In this document: piece after piece, positions 38,825-49,338 of the stretch
Numbering within the stretch: position 1 is the first letter of the stretch
Layout of the letters: each line of letters starts with the position of its first letter
Source: Novosphingobium beihaiense
GTDB lineage: Bacteria; Pseudomonadota; Alphaproteobacteria; Sphingomonadales; Sphingomonadaceae
Assembly: GCF_022832375.1 (NCBI RefSeq)
Contig: NZ_JALHLG010000009.1
Span: 182,534 to 246,533, forward strand
Length of the DNA: 64,000 bases
Direction of reading: 5' to 3'
Translations under genes and position numbers: made by a program
Notes under the pieces: model-generated
The model's database searches: none
Seen by the model: the letters and a program-made list of their open reading frames with translations, nothing else
What the model was told of the DNA's origin: nothing

Positions 38825-40702
38825 GTGAACGACGACGACTGGCCTTTCGAAACCACTTTCTACGGTGAGCCGGACGCGGGCATGCTCGATGCCTATGCCC
38901 CGGACATAGATCAGACTCCGGCAGAGCCGCCCTCAGCCGAGGCGGTGTCGCAGGCGCTGCACGACGTCTTCGGCTTTCCCGGCTTTCGCGGGGTGCAGGA
39001 TCAGGTGGTGGGCCGCGTGCTGCAGGGGCAGTCGGCGCTCGCCGTCATGCCCACCGGCGCGGGCAAGTCGCTGACCTATCAGCTTCCCGCCGTGCTGCTG
39101 CCGGGCACGTGCGTGGTCGTCTCGCCGCTGATCGCGCTGATGCACGACCAGCTCCGCTCGGCGACGGCCAACGGCATCCGCGCCGCCACGCTCACCAGCG
39201 CGGACGAGAACCGGGGCGAGACGATGGACCGCTTCCGCGCCGGCGAGCTGGACCTGCTCTACGTCGCCCCCGAACGCGCCAGCCAGCCGCATTTCCGCGA
39301 ACTGCTCTCGCAGGCCCGCATCGCCTTGTTCGCCATCGACGAGGCGCACTGCGTCTCCGAATGGGGCCACGATTTCCGGCCCGACTACCGCCTGCTGAAA
39401 CCGCTGCTGGACACCTTCCCGCACGTCCCGCGCCTGGCGCTGACGGCCACCGCCGATCACCACACCCGCACCGACATCCTCGCCCAGCTCGGCATTGCCG
39501 AGGACGGGCTGATCGTCGCCGGGTTCGACCGCCCGAACATCCGCTACGCGATTCGCCCGCGCGACAACACGATGCGGCAATTGAAAGCGGTGATCGACGA
39601 GAATCCCGGCTGCGGCATCATCTATGCCCCCACCCGCGCCCGCGTCGAGCAGCTGGCCGAAAGTCTGGGCCAGGCCACCGGCCGCCGCACCCTGCCTTAC
39701 CACGCCGGGCTCGCACCGGACGTGCGCGCGCGCAACCAGTCCGCGTTCGTCGCCAGCGAGGACATGGTGATGGTCGCCACTGTCGCTTTCGGCATGGGTA
39801 TCGACAAGCCCGACGTGCGCTTCGTCGCCCACGCGGGCATCCCCAAGTCGATCGAGGCCTATTATCAGGAAACCGGCCGCGCCGGGCGCGACGGCGACCC
39901 TTCGGTCGCGGTGATGTTCTGGGGGGCGGACGATTTCGCCCGCGCCCGCCAGCGCTTGTCCGAAGTCGATCCGCAGCGCCAGCAGAGCGAGCGCCAGCGC
40001 CTCGAATCGCTGGCCGGTCTCGTCGAGACCGCCGAGTGCCGCCGCGCCGTGCTGCTGCGCCACTTCGGCGAGGAGCCGCCTGCCAGGTGCGGCAATTGCG
40101 ACAATTGCCTCGAACCGGCGGATGTGATCGATGCCACCACGATCGCGCAGAAGCTGCTCTCAGCAGTCTATCGCACCGGGCAGAGCTATGGCCTGGGCCA
40201 TCTGGAAAAAGTGCTCGCCGGGGTGAGCGATGATCGCGTGCTCCAGCGCGGGCACGATCAGCTTTCCGTCTTCGGCATCCTGCGCGAGGAGGAAAAGCCG
40301 CTGCTGAAAGCCGTCTCGCGCGCCTTGCAGGCCCGTGGCAGCCTCGTGCCCACCGATCACGGCGGGCTGGCGCTAGGCGGCGATGCCCGCGCGATCCTGA
40401 AGGGCGAGGCCAGCATGATGATCGTGCGCCCGCCCAAGAAGGAACGCCGCCGCCGGGGCGGGGCAGACAACAGCGCCAACCCGGTGGGCGATCCGCTATT
40501 CGACGCCCTGCGCGAGTTGCGCCGCGATCTGGCGAAGGACGCGGGCGTGCCGCCTTACGTGATCTTCCACGATTCCACCTTGCGCGAAATGGCGCAGGCC
40601 CGGCCGTCGTCACTTGCCGAACTGGGCGATATCGGCGGCGTCGGCGCGCGCAAGCTGGATACGTATGGGGAAGAGTTCCTCCACGTGATCCGGCAGTTTT
40701 GA
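38825..40702 (+). CDS. recQ: ATP-dependent DNA helicase RecQ
   Basis: 3'-5' SF2 helicase for recombination and fork repair, 625 residues from the chosen start. Motifs: 'FRGVQDQVVGRVL' (motif 0), Walker A 'PTGAGKSLTYQLPA', DEAH box 'FAIDEAHCVSEWGHDFRPDY', 'LALTATA' and 'YYQETGRAGRDG' (motif VI). The RQC zinc site has 'CRRAVLLRHFGE' and 'CGNCDNC', and an HRDC domain ends the protein ('LGDIGGVGARKLDTYGEEFL'). The true start is unclear: GTG 38825 and GTG 38816 are the closest to family starts, without a ribosome site. Confidence 0.93.
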   Translation: MNDDDWPFETTFYGEPDAGMLDAYAPDIDQTPAEPPSAEAVSQALHDVFGFPGFRGVQDQVVGRVLQGQSALAVMPTGAGKSLTYQLPAVLLPGTCVVVSPLIALMHDQLRSATANGIRAATLTSADENRGETMDRFRAGELDLLYVAPERASQPHFRELLSQARIALFAIDEAHCVSEWGHDFRPDYRLLKPLLDTFPHVPRLALTATADHHTRTDILAQLGIAEDGLIVAGFDRPNIRYAIRPRDNTMRQLKAVIDENPGCGIIYAPTRARVEQLAESLGQATGRRTLPYHAGLAPDVRARNQSAFVASEDMVMVATVAFGMGIDKPDVRFVAHAGIPKSIEAYYQETGRAGRDGDPSVAVMFWGADDFARARQRLSEVDPQRQQSERQRLESLAGLVETAECRRAVLLRHFGEEPPARCGNCDNCLEPADVIDATTIAQKLLSAVYRTGQSYGLGHLEKVLAGVSDDRVLQRGHDQLSVFGILREEEKPLLKAVSRALQARGSLVPTDHGGLALGGDARAILKGEASMMIVRPPKKERRRRGGADNSANPVGDPLFDALRELRRDLAKDAGVPPYVIFHDSTLREMAQARPSSLAELGDIGGVGARKLDTYGEEFLHVIRQF

Positions 40703-40720
40703 GCTTCGCGGGTGGCTGCC

Positions 40721-41591
40721 ATGCTGAACCGGCGGAACTTCATCGGCGGCCTCACGGCATCAGCCATCGCCCTTCCGGCAGCGCTGAAAGGAACGCCAAC
40801 CGTGCAACGGGATTTCAGCATGCTCCCTCCCGAACGCCGGGCGGACGCAGAAGCCATGTATGCGAGCATGATGGCCGCGCTGCCCTACGAACGAACCGAA
40901 ATTCCCGGGCACAACGCCTATCAGGAATGGCATGGCCTCAAAGCTCTGGACAAGGGCTGGCCCGTCATCATCGGCAGTGACGAAGATCTGGAACGCGTAG
41001 CCGAGCAGTTCAGCCGACGATCCTGCCGTCTTTCCTTCCACTCCCGGCTATGCTCCGCCACCTCCGGATACCCCTGCGGAAATCCTGGACAAGGCCCGGT
41101 CGCTCCGGTTTCCCGCTGATCTCGGAAAATGGTCAGGAGCCTATCAGCCGGAAGACTTGACTGCACAAGCGGGAGAATGGCCCCAGACCGTCACGTCTGT
41201 CCCTGACGCGTTCGGTGTGAGCGCCGCGATAGACATCTTGAACGGCCAGCCTCTTGAGAAAGTCCACGTTCTCTTCATTCCCACCCAGCACGGCTGGGAA
41301 GTTCCAGCTTACCTGCGCTGGGGCAATTGGAACGCGTGCCCGCCGCCCGAGTACCATGTCGCAGCGCTGCGCCAATGGCATGACCGGTTCGGTGCCGAAC
41401 TCGTCGGCATGACTGGAGACCGCATGGACGTGCATGTGGCGTCTCCACCTGCGTCACGGGATGCGGCGCTTGGAACGGCCAAGGAGATTTACCGGTATTG
41501 CCCCGACATCGTGGATCAGGGGACCGGGACATTGTCCGCCTTGGCCGCAGCAATGGTTTCAGGCCATTGGTGGAACTTCTGGTGGGATTGA
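40721..41591 (+). pseudogene. DUF4253 protein gene, broken by a frameshift
   Basis: The 5' part reads 'MLNRRNFIGGLTASAIALP' (Tat-like signal), then 'GHNAYQEWHGLKAL' and 'WPVIIGSDEDLERVAEQFS'. At about 41012-41018 the reading jumps one frame and resumes as 'DDPAVFPSTPGYAPPP', 'EILDKARSLRFPADLGKW', then the DUF4253 core 'VHVLFIPTQHGWEVPAYLRW', 'CPPPEYHVAALRQWHDRF' and the end 'MVSGHWWNFWWD'. Each part is open across its half, so a single one-base indel explains the break. It could be a recent mutation or a sequence error. The DUF4253 function is unknown. Confidence 0.72.
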
Positions 41592-41638
41592 TCGGAAAAC
41601 CACACCAAAACGCCCGCACACGCCGATAGTTCCCCACC

Positions 41639-41697
41639 GCACGGTGAGCCCTGCTCAACATACCGTGCCATTATCGCGCGTAGTGCGGGGACCGTGC
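41639..41697. promoter_or_regulatory. Inverted and direct 7-bp repeats upstream of the dehydrogenase gene
   Basis: GCACGGT (41639-41645) is inverted as ACCGTGC (41662-41668) and repeated again as ACCGTGC at 41691-41697, in a 286-bp non-coding gap before the dehydrogenase gene. The three half-sites could be an operator array. No regulator gene is adjacent. Confidence 0.3.
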
Positions 41698-41877
41698 AAG
41701 GTCTATACGGAACCCGAACAGTACAGGCGCATTTCAACGCCGCGTTCCGCCATCCGGAATGGATGGCCCGCGAGCCGTTCCGCGCGGGCACAGCTTTCCC
41801 CCTCCTCCCACTGTGCCCGCGCGGACCTCCTGCACCGTTCGAGAGTAATCCGTATTCGGCCTGAAGGAGAATCCAGG

Positions 41878-42909
41878 ATGCGCGCGACAATCATGTACAA
41901 GCCCTACGACGTCGGTATCGAGAATGTGCCCGATGCGGCCATTCAGGAACCGACCGACGCCGTCATCCGCATCGTGCGGGCCTGCATCTGCGGCAGCGAC
42001 TTGTGGTTCTACCGCGATGGCCCGGCCAACGACCATCAGTCCATGGGCCACGAAGCGATCGGCATCGTCGAGGACGTGGGCAGCGCGGTGCGGACCGTGA
42101 AGCCCGGCCAGCTTGTGATCATGCCCTTCGTCTATTCCGACGGCTCCTGCCTGTTCTGCGGCGAAGGCCTGCAGACCGCCTGCGTCCATGGCGGCACGTT
42201 CGGCGTCGGCGGAGAAGCACAAGGGGCGCAGGCCGAGGCGCTGCGCATTCCCTATGCCGACGGCACGCTCTACCCGCTGCCGGTGGAGCCGGACGAGGCG
42301 CTGATGCCCTCGCTGCTCAGCCTCTCGGACGTGATGGGCACCGGGCATCATGCCGCCGTCACCGCGCGCGTACAGCCGGGCGGCACAGTGGCCGTCGTGG
42401 GTGACGGCGCGGTGGGCCTGTGCGGGGTGATCGCGGCCAAGCGCCTGGGTGCGGAGCAGATCATCATCATGGGCCATCATGACGAGCGCATCGCGCTGGC
42501 ACAGGAATTCGGCGCCACCGACGTCGTGCGCGAACGCGGCGAGGAAGGGATCGCCCGCGTGCGCGAGCTGACGGGCGGCTATGGCGTGAAATCCGTGCTC
42601 GAATGCGTCGGCACCGGGCAGGCGATCGAGACTTCGATCGGCATCGTCCGCCCCGGCGGCGCGGTGGGCCGCGTCGGCGTGGCCCACTACGAATCGCTGC
42701 CCGGCCCGGACACCTTCTTCCGCAATGTGACGATCTCCGGCGGCCCGGCCCCGGTGCGCGCCTATATCGAAGACTTGCTGCCCGATGTGATGGCGGGAAC
42801 CATCCAGCCGGGCCGCGTCTTCGACAGCACGATCGGCCTCGACGGCGTGCCGGATGGCTACCGCGCGATGGACGAGCGCCAGTCGCTCAAAGTGCTGATC
42901 CGCCCCTGA
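41878..42909 (+). CDS. Zinc-type alcohol dehydrogenase-like (MDR) oxidoreductase
   Basis: A 343-residue medium-chain dehydrogenase. The catalytic zinc site is visible in 'ACICGSDLWFYRDGP' (Cys) and 'MGHEAIGIVEDVGS' (His-Glu). The structural zinc loop is reduced ('DGSCLFCGEGLQTAC' keeps three Cys). The NAD(P) fold has 'VAVVGDGAVGLCGVIAAKRL', and 'IIIMGHHDERIALAQEFGAT' follows. Substrate unknown. An AAGGAG site 8 bp before the ATG fixes the start. It appears monocistronic. Confidence 0.9.
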   Translation: MRATIMYKPYDVGIENVPDAAIQEPTDAVIRIVRACICGSDLWFYRDGPANDHQSMGHEAIGIVEDVGSAVRTVKPGQLVIMPFVYSDGSCLFCGEGLQTACVHGGTFGVGGEAQGAQAEALRIPYADGTLYPLPVEPDEALMPSLLSLSDVMGTGHHAAVTARVQPGGTVAVVGDGAVGLCGVIAAKRLGAEQIIIMGHHDERIALAQEFGATDVVRERGEEGIARVRELTGGYGVKSVLECVGTGQAIETSIGIVRPGGAVGRVGVAHYESLPGPDTFFRNVTISGGPAPVRAYIEDLLPDVMAGTIQPGRVFDSTIGLDGVPDGYRAMDERQSLKVLIRP

Positions 42910-42927
42910 GGGCGGGGGCGCGGGCCG

Positions 42928-43212
42928 TCAGTCCCCGCGTTTTTCGAACGTGACCGGCACGGCCAGCTTCTGCGGCAGGTCCGGCGAGGAAATGCGCGAT
43001 TCCGTGCCATTGCCGTGGATCAGCACTGCGCGGCCCACGCCGGGCGTCGCGACGACGGCGGTAACGCTGTCTACCCAGGCGTGCAGCACGGCCTTGGCCC
43101 GCGCGAGCGCCGCATCCTCGGTAGTGGCGCTGCCCGCGGCCTCAAGCTCGGCTTCCAGCTCGATGACGCGGGCGGTCGCTTCCTCGATTTGGCTGGCGGC
43201 TTTGTCGGTCAT
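42928..43212 (-). CDS. Small conserved-looking hypothetical protein
   Basis: A 94-residue protein, helical in its first half ('ASQIEEATARVIELEAELEA', a possible coiled coil) and beta-rich at the end ('GRAVLIHGNGTESRI', 'KLAVPVTFEKRGD'). No family recognised. It is convergent with the dehydrogenase gene, 18 bp apart. Codon use and GC match the neighbours, which supports a real gene. Confidence 0.55.
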   Translation of the reverse strand: MTDKAASQIEEATARVIELEAELEAAGSATTEDAALARAKAVLHAWVDSVTAVVATPGVGRAVLIHGNGTESRISSPDLPQKLAVPVTFEKRGD

Positions 43213-43324
43213 GGCTGATCCTCTGGCTGGGGGCGTATCCCGCCAAACTGGGCCGCACGGCCGCGGCGCGCAAGAGCCCGCCGTCCCGCAATCGCTGCCG
43301 CGTTGCCGGAAGCGCCCGGCCTGA

Positions 43325-43350
43325 CGCCCCCTCCTGCGAAGAGGGGGGCG
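43325..43350 (-). terminator. Hairpin downstream of the YcbB-type L,D-transpeptidase
   Basis: CGCCCCCTC (43325-43333) pairs with GAGGGGGGCG (43341-43350, one bulged G). There is no T-run on the minus-strand side, so it is a possible terminator only. Between it and the gene end, GATCAAAGCGG occurs twice 14 bp apart (43368 and 43382), the second copy inside the stop-codon region. Confidence 0.4.
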
Positions 43351-43383
43351 CCGGATCAGTGCATCCAGATCAAAGCGGCCGGA

Positions 43384-44808
43384 TCAAAGCGGATTATCGA
43401 GCTTGATCACTTCCTCGTCGCTCTTGCGCTGCGTCGTCTTGAGTTCGCGCGGCTGCGTGAAGCTGGCCAGTACCGGCTTGTCGCGGCCGTAGATATCGTC
43501 GAACGCCTTGAGATCGCCGTCGATCGAACGGGCATAGGTGAAATAGGTCAGGTAGACCGGGAACGTCCGGGTCATGGCGACCTTGGTATATTTGCGCGAG
43601 CTGGAAATGTCCGCCACTTCAGACGCGGGCATCTGCGCGCCGAGGATCGCCATCGTCATGCCCAGTTCCACCGCGCGCTCGGTGCGGATACAGCCGTGGC
43701 TGAAAGCCCGGACCTTCTTGTTGAAAGCCCACTTGGCGGGCGTATCGTGCAGGTAGATCGCATGGGGATTGGGCATATCGATCTTCACCAGGCCCAGCGA
43801 ATTGGTCGGCCCCGGCTGCTGGACGACATAGACCATGCCGTTCGCAGCCTTGGTCGCCTTGTAGCCCGCATTGCGCGCCCAGACGGGGTTGTTGAGCACT
43901 TTCTGGCCCAGCCCCTCGCCCTTCACGATCGACTGCGGCACAGTCCAGGTCGGGTTGAAGACAACCGCGCTGACCGTTTCGGCGAGCTGCGGGGTGGCCG
44001 TGCGGCCCGGCTTGCCCACCACCGTCTTGTACGTGCGGATGATCTTGTTCTTCACCACCAGCCGCAGCTGGAACTCGGGCACGTTGGTCATCAGGTAGAC
44101 CTCGCCCAGATCGCGCTTGAGCCAGCGCCAGCGGTCCATGTTGGCCTGGATCAGCGCGCGCTTGGCCGTGTCTTCCTCCGGTGTGGCATTGAATTCGGCC
44201 TTGAGCGCGGCGTAGTCCGGATTGGTGGGCGCCAGTTTATCAACGACGCCGGTCACGTCATGTTCGGACAGCGCCTGCGCCATGATCTGAGCGGTCGGCA
44301 TCTTGTCCTGATCGGGATCGACGGCAAACCACTGCACCCGGTCCTTCATCGGCGTGCGCCCGTCGCGCAGATCCTCGATCAGCCAGCCGAAGACCTGGCT
44401 CGCCAGTGCATCAAGCGCATCGCCTTCGCCCGCGGCAATCGCCGCCTGCAGATCGCCCGGCTTGTAATCGGCGGGTATCAGACCTTCCGAACCGATCCCT
44501 TCGATCGTTGCAAGCAACGCGTTGGCATCGGCCAGCGACCATGACATCACCGGCTCGGATACGAAGAGCTGCTGGACCACCGGCTTCGAAACGGTCTGGA
44601 CGTCCGCCGGTGCCGAGGACTGCACCGCCGCGGGCGCTGCTGGAGTCTGGTCAGGTGCCCTGGCCGGAGCCGGGCTCGCCGGAGCCTCGGGCAGGATGCT
44701 CTCGGGCTGCCCGGCCCCTGCCTGCTGCGCCAGCACCGGCTGCACCGGAAGCCCCAGTGTCACCAGAACCGACACGACGCCGGAACCGAACCGATTGAAA
44801 TTCTTCAT
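43384..44808 (-). CDS. L,D-transpeptidase of the YcbB/LdtD type
   Basis: Periplasmic enzyme that makes 3-3 peptidoglycan cross-links. It has 474 residues: a signal peptide (about 1-27, 'LVTLGLPVQPVLAQ'), a Pro/Ala-rich linker (about 30-75), a scaffold domain, and the YkuD domain with 'VVVGKPGRTATPQL', 'MPNPHAIYLHDTPAKWAF' and the active site 'RAFSHGCIRTERAVEL'. YcbB enzymes are usually 500-600 residues, so this is a compact version without an obvious peptidoglycan-binding domain. Divergent from the DMT transporter gene. Confidence 0.88.
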   Translation of the reverse strand: MKNFNRFGSGVVSVLVTLGLPVQPVLAQQAGAGQPESILPEAPASPAPARAPDQTPAAPAAVQSSAPADVQTVSKPVVQQLFVSEPVMSWSLADANALLATIEGIGSEGLIPADYKPGDLQAAIAAGEGDALDALASQVFGWLIEDLRDGRTPMKDRVQWFAVDPDQDKMPTAQIMAQALSEHDVTGVVDKLAPTNPDYAALKAEFNATPEEDTAKRALIQANMDRWRWLKRDLGEVYLMTNVPEFQLRLVVKNKIIRTYKTVVGKPGRTATPQLAETVSAVVFNPTWTVPQSIVKGEGLGQKVLNNPVWARNAGYKATKAANGMVYVVQQPGPTNSLGLVKIDMPNPHAIYLHDTPAKWAFNKKVRAFSHGCIRTERAVELGMTMAILGAQMPASEVADISSSRKYTKVAMTRTFPVYLTYFTYARSIDGDLKAFDDIYGRDKPVLASFTQPRELKTTQRKSDEEVIKLDNPL

Positions 44809-44972
44809 TTCCTGTAAAACCTGCCCTATTGCCTATGAACCGCACGACCATTGCATACGGTCTGCGGAGCGCTCACGATTTGCCCCTTCATTGTGACATC
44901 ATCAAGCATTCGTGCTGTCGCTGCGATGAATTGCTTGCGTACAACTTTCCGCCGGGCGAGAGGCAGAACGTC

Positions 44973-45869
44973 ATGCCCGCCAAAAGGTTCCGTCTTTCCT
45001 CCCCTTATCTGCCGGTGCTGGCCGTGGTTGCCGGGATCGGCGCGTTCAGCGCGATGGACGCCGCGATCAAGGGGGCATCCATCGCCACCGGCGTGTTCAC
45101 CGCGCTGCTGCTGCGCAATGTCTTCGGCACGCTGCTGACCGTGCCGCTGTGGCTTGCCGCCGGGCGCCCGCGGCCTTCCCGCGCGGTGCTGGTTGTTCAT
45201 GTCCAGCGTTCGGTGATCGTTTCGGCAATGGCCGTGCTGTTCTTCTACGGCCTCGTGCGCATTCCAATGGCAGAAGGCATCGCGCTCTCGTTCATCGCGC
45301 CAATCGTGGCGCTGTTTTTCGCCTCCCTGATCCTGGGGGAGACGATCCGCCCGCAGGCGATTTTGGCCTCGCTGCTCGGCATCGCGGGCATGCTGGTGAT
45401 CGGCGCGGGGCGTTTCGGCGCAGGGGCCTATTCGGACGAAACGGTGAAAGGCACCGCAGCGATCCTGTGTTCGGCGATGTTCTATGCACTCAATCTGGTG
45501 TTCCAGCGCAAGCAGGCGCTGCTCGCCGGGCCGGTGGAGATCGCGCTGTTCCAGAACCTCATCGTCGCGCTCATTTTCCTGTGTTTCTCGCCGGTTTTCC
45601 TGGTCTGGCCCAATGCCGCGAGCCTGCGCATGATCCTGCTCGGCGCGGGTCTGGCGACGGCGGCGCTGCTGTTCCTGTCCTGGGGCTATGCCCGCGCCGA
45701 GGCGCAAGTTCTGGTGCCGGTGGAATATACCGGCTTCCTGTGGGCCGCGCTGTTCGGCTGGCTGTTCTTCGGCGAAAGCGTGGAACCGGCAACGCTCGCA
45801 GGCGCAGCACTGATCGTTCTGGGCTGCTGGATCGCCACGCAAAAACGCCAGAGCGGAACTTTGGTATAG
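44973..45869 (+). CDS. DMT-superfamily (EamA) transporter
   Basis: Inner-membrane exporter-like protein of 298 residues with about ten helices in two EamA repeats ('AIKGASIATGVFTALLLRNV' in the first, 'FYALNLVFQRKQALLAG' starting the second). 'EGIALSFIAPIVALFFASLI' and 'QVLVPVEYTGFLWAALFGWL' are typical repeat ends. Substrate unknown. The ATG at 44973 has a GAGAGG site about 9 bp upstream. A multi-hairpin repeat follows 11 bp after the stop. Confidence 0.85.
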   Translation: MPAKRFRLSSPYLPVLAVVAGIGAFSAMDAAIKGASIATGVFTALLLRNVFGTLLTVPLWLAAGRPRPSRAVLVVHVQRSVIVSAMAVLFFYGLVRIPMAEGIALSFIAPIVALFFASLILGETIRPQAILASLLGIAGMLVIGAGRFGAGAYSDETVKGTAAILCSAMFYALNLVFQRKQALLAGPVEIALFQNLIVALIFLCFSPVFLVWPNAASLRMILLGAGLATAALLFLSWGYARAEAQVLVPVEYTGFLWAALFGWLFFGESVEPATLAGAALIVLGCWIATQKRQSGTLV

Positions 45870-45880
45870 AGTGCCATGGC

Positions 45881-46011
45881 CATTCCTCCCTGTTCCGCTT
45901 GCGGAATGGGGACGTGACGCGCACGCAGTGCGTGACGGAGGGGTTTTGCCCCCTCCACCACCGCCTGCGGCGGCGGTCCCCCTCCCCGTCGTCGCGCGAC
46001 AGGGAGGAATG
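45881..46011. repeat. ~131-bp multi-hairpin palindromic repeat, copy 2
   Basis: Outer arms CATTCCTCCCTGT (45881-45893) and ACAGGGAGGAATG (45999-46011) pair perfectly. Inside are TCCGC/GCGGA, CGCAC/GTGCG, GGAGGGG/CCCCTCC, CCGC/GCGG and GTCG/CGAC stems in the same order as in the copy at 18477. The shared, strongly conserved segments are GACGGAGGGGTTT, CCTCCACCACC and GGCGGTCCCCCTCCCCGT; the hairpin tips differ but stay paired. Confidence 0.85.
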
Positions 46012-46253
46012 CCGTGATCGCAATGCCTATCCGGACGGCATTGTACTACAACGCCACCCTGCTCTGGGCACACCCCGATCCGCCCCGGACAGCACGCCTT
46101 CCCACCGCCTCCCTCTTGACGGCAGGCCCCTGAGCGCGCATCGGCGGGGCCGACGAATCCGCTTGTCGCACTGCAACACGATCTGGCCCAGATTTCACAT
46201 CGACGCCAGCGATCGCTGCGCCCGGTTAGGCAAGCTCCATAAAGAAGGGGAAA
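46012..46253. other. Intergenic region between repeat copy 2 and acnA
   Basis: CAATGCC (46021-46027) and GGCATTG (46037-46043) form a 7-bp hairpin close to the repeat. The remaining ~210 bp should hold the acnA promoter, but no clear -35/-10 pair was seen. No open frame here looks like a gene. Confidence 0.35.
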
Positions 46254-48935
<2,682 letters not shown>

Positions 48936-48963
48936 TCCTCAGTCAGACGAACGCTTTGAAAGG

Positions 48964-48995
48964 CCCCGTCCCGCCTCGTGCGGGGCGGGGTTTTT
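48964..48995 (+). terminator. Rho-independent terminator of acnA
   Basis: CCCCGTCCCGC (48964-48974) pairs with GCGGGGCGGGG (48980-48990, one G-U) and is followed by TTTTT. It lies 28 bp after the acnA stop. Confidence 0.9.
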
Positions 48996-49032
48996 GCTGC
49001 CCCAAGAAACCAACCTCAAAACCAGCCTGGTA

Positions 49033-49048
49033 TTAACCCGGTAATAAC
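49033..49048 (+). promoter_or_regulatory. Possible CtrA-type site upstream of the surface cassette
   Basis: TTAA, seven bases, then ATAAC (49033-49048) differs by one base from the alphaproteobacterial CtrA consensus TTAA-N7-TTAAC. It lies 63 bp before the first gene of the cassette. One near match is weak evidence. Confidence 0.25.
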
Positions 49049-49110
49049 CATCAAGACCTACTTCCTCTCCAAATGGGTCGGCTGCTTGACCTGTTAGACT
49101 GGAGGAACAG

Positions 49111-49338
49111 ATGGATTTCGGCAAACGACTGGTGCTGATGATTGCAGTGACCATCATACTGCCCATGCAGGCCGCACATGCCTATCTGGACCCCGCCAGT
49201 GCCAGTCTGGCGATGCAGGCATTGATTGGGACAGTCGCAGCTTATCTGCTCACCGGTAAGCATTATCTGCGCAAGATGAAGTCCCTTATTCTTCGCAAGA
49301 AGGATGACAGCGCTTCCCAGTCCGACAACACTGACTGA
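49111..49338 (+). CDS. Small exported membrane protein with YLDP motif
   Basis: A 75-residue protein: signal-like helix (about 6-23, 'VLMIAVTIILPMQAAHA'), the motif 'AYLDPASASLAMQALIG' right after it, a second hydrophobic stretch, and a basic/polar tail ('RKMKSLILRKKDD'). Small proteins with YLDP after the signal recur next to surface-polysaccharide and sulfatase-like genes; their function is unknown. A GGAGG site 7 bp before the ATG supports the start. The stop overlaps the methyltransferase start. First gene of the cassette. Confidence 0.75.
   Translation: MDFGKRLVLMIAVTIILPMQAAHAYLDPASASLAMQALIGTVAAYLLTGKHYLRKMKSLILRKKDDSASQSDNTD

Noticed and set aside
43368..43392. Duplicated GATCAAAGCGG at the end of the L,D-transpeptidase gene
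   Set aside because: Only two copies 14 bp apart, best explained as a small local duplication; no wider array.
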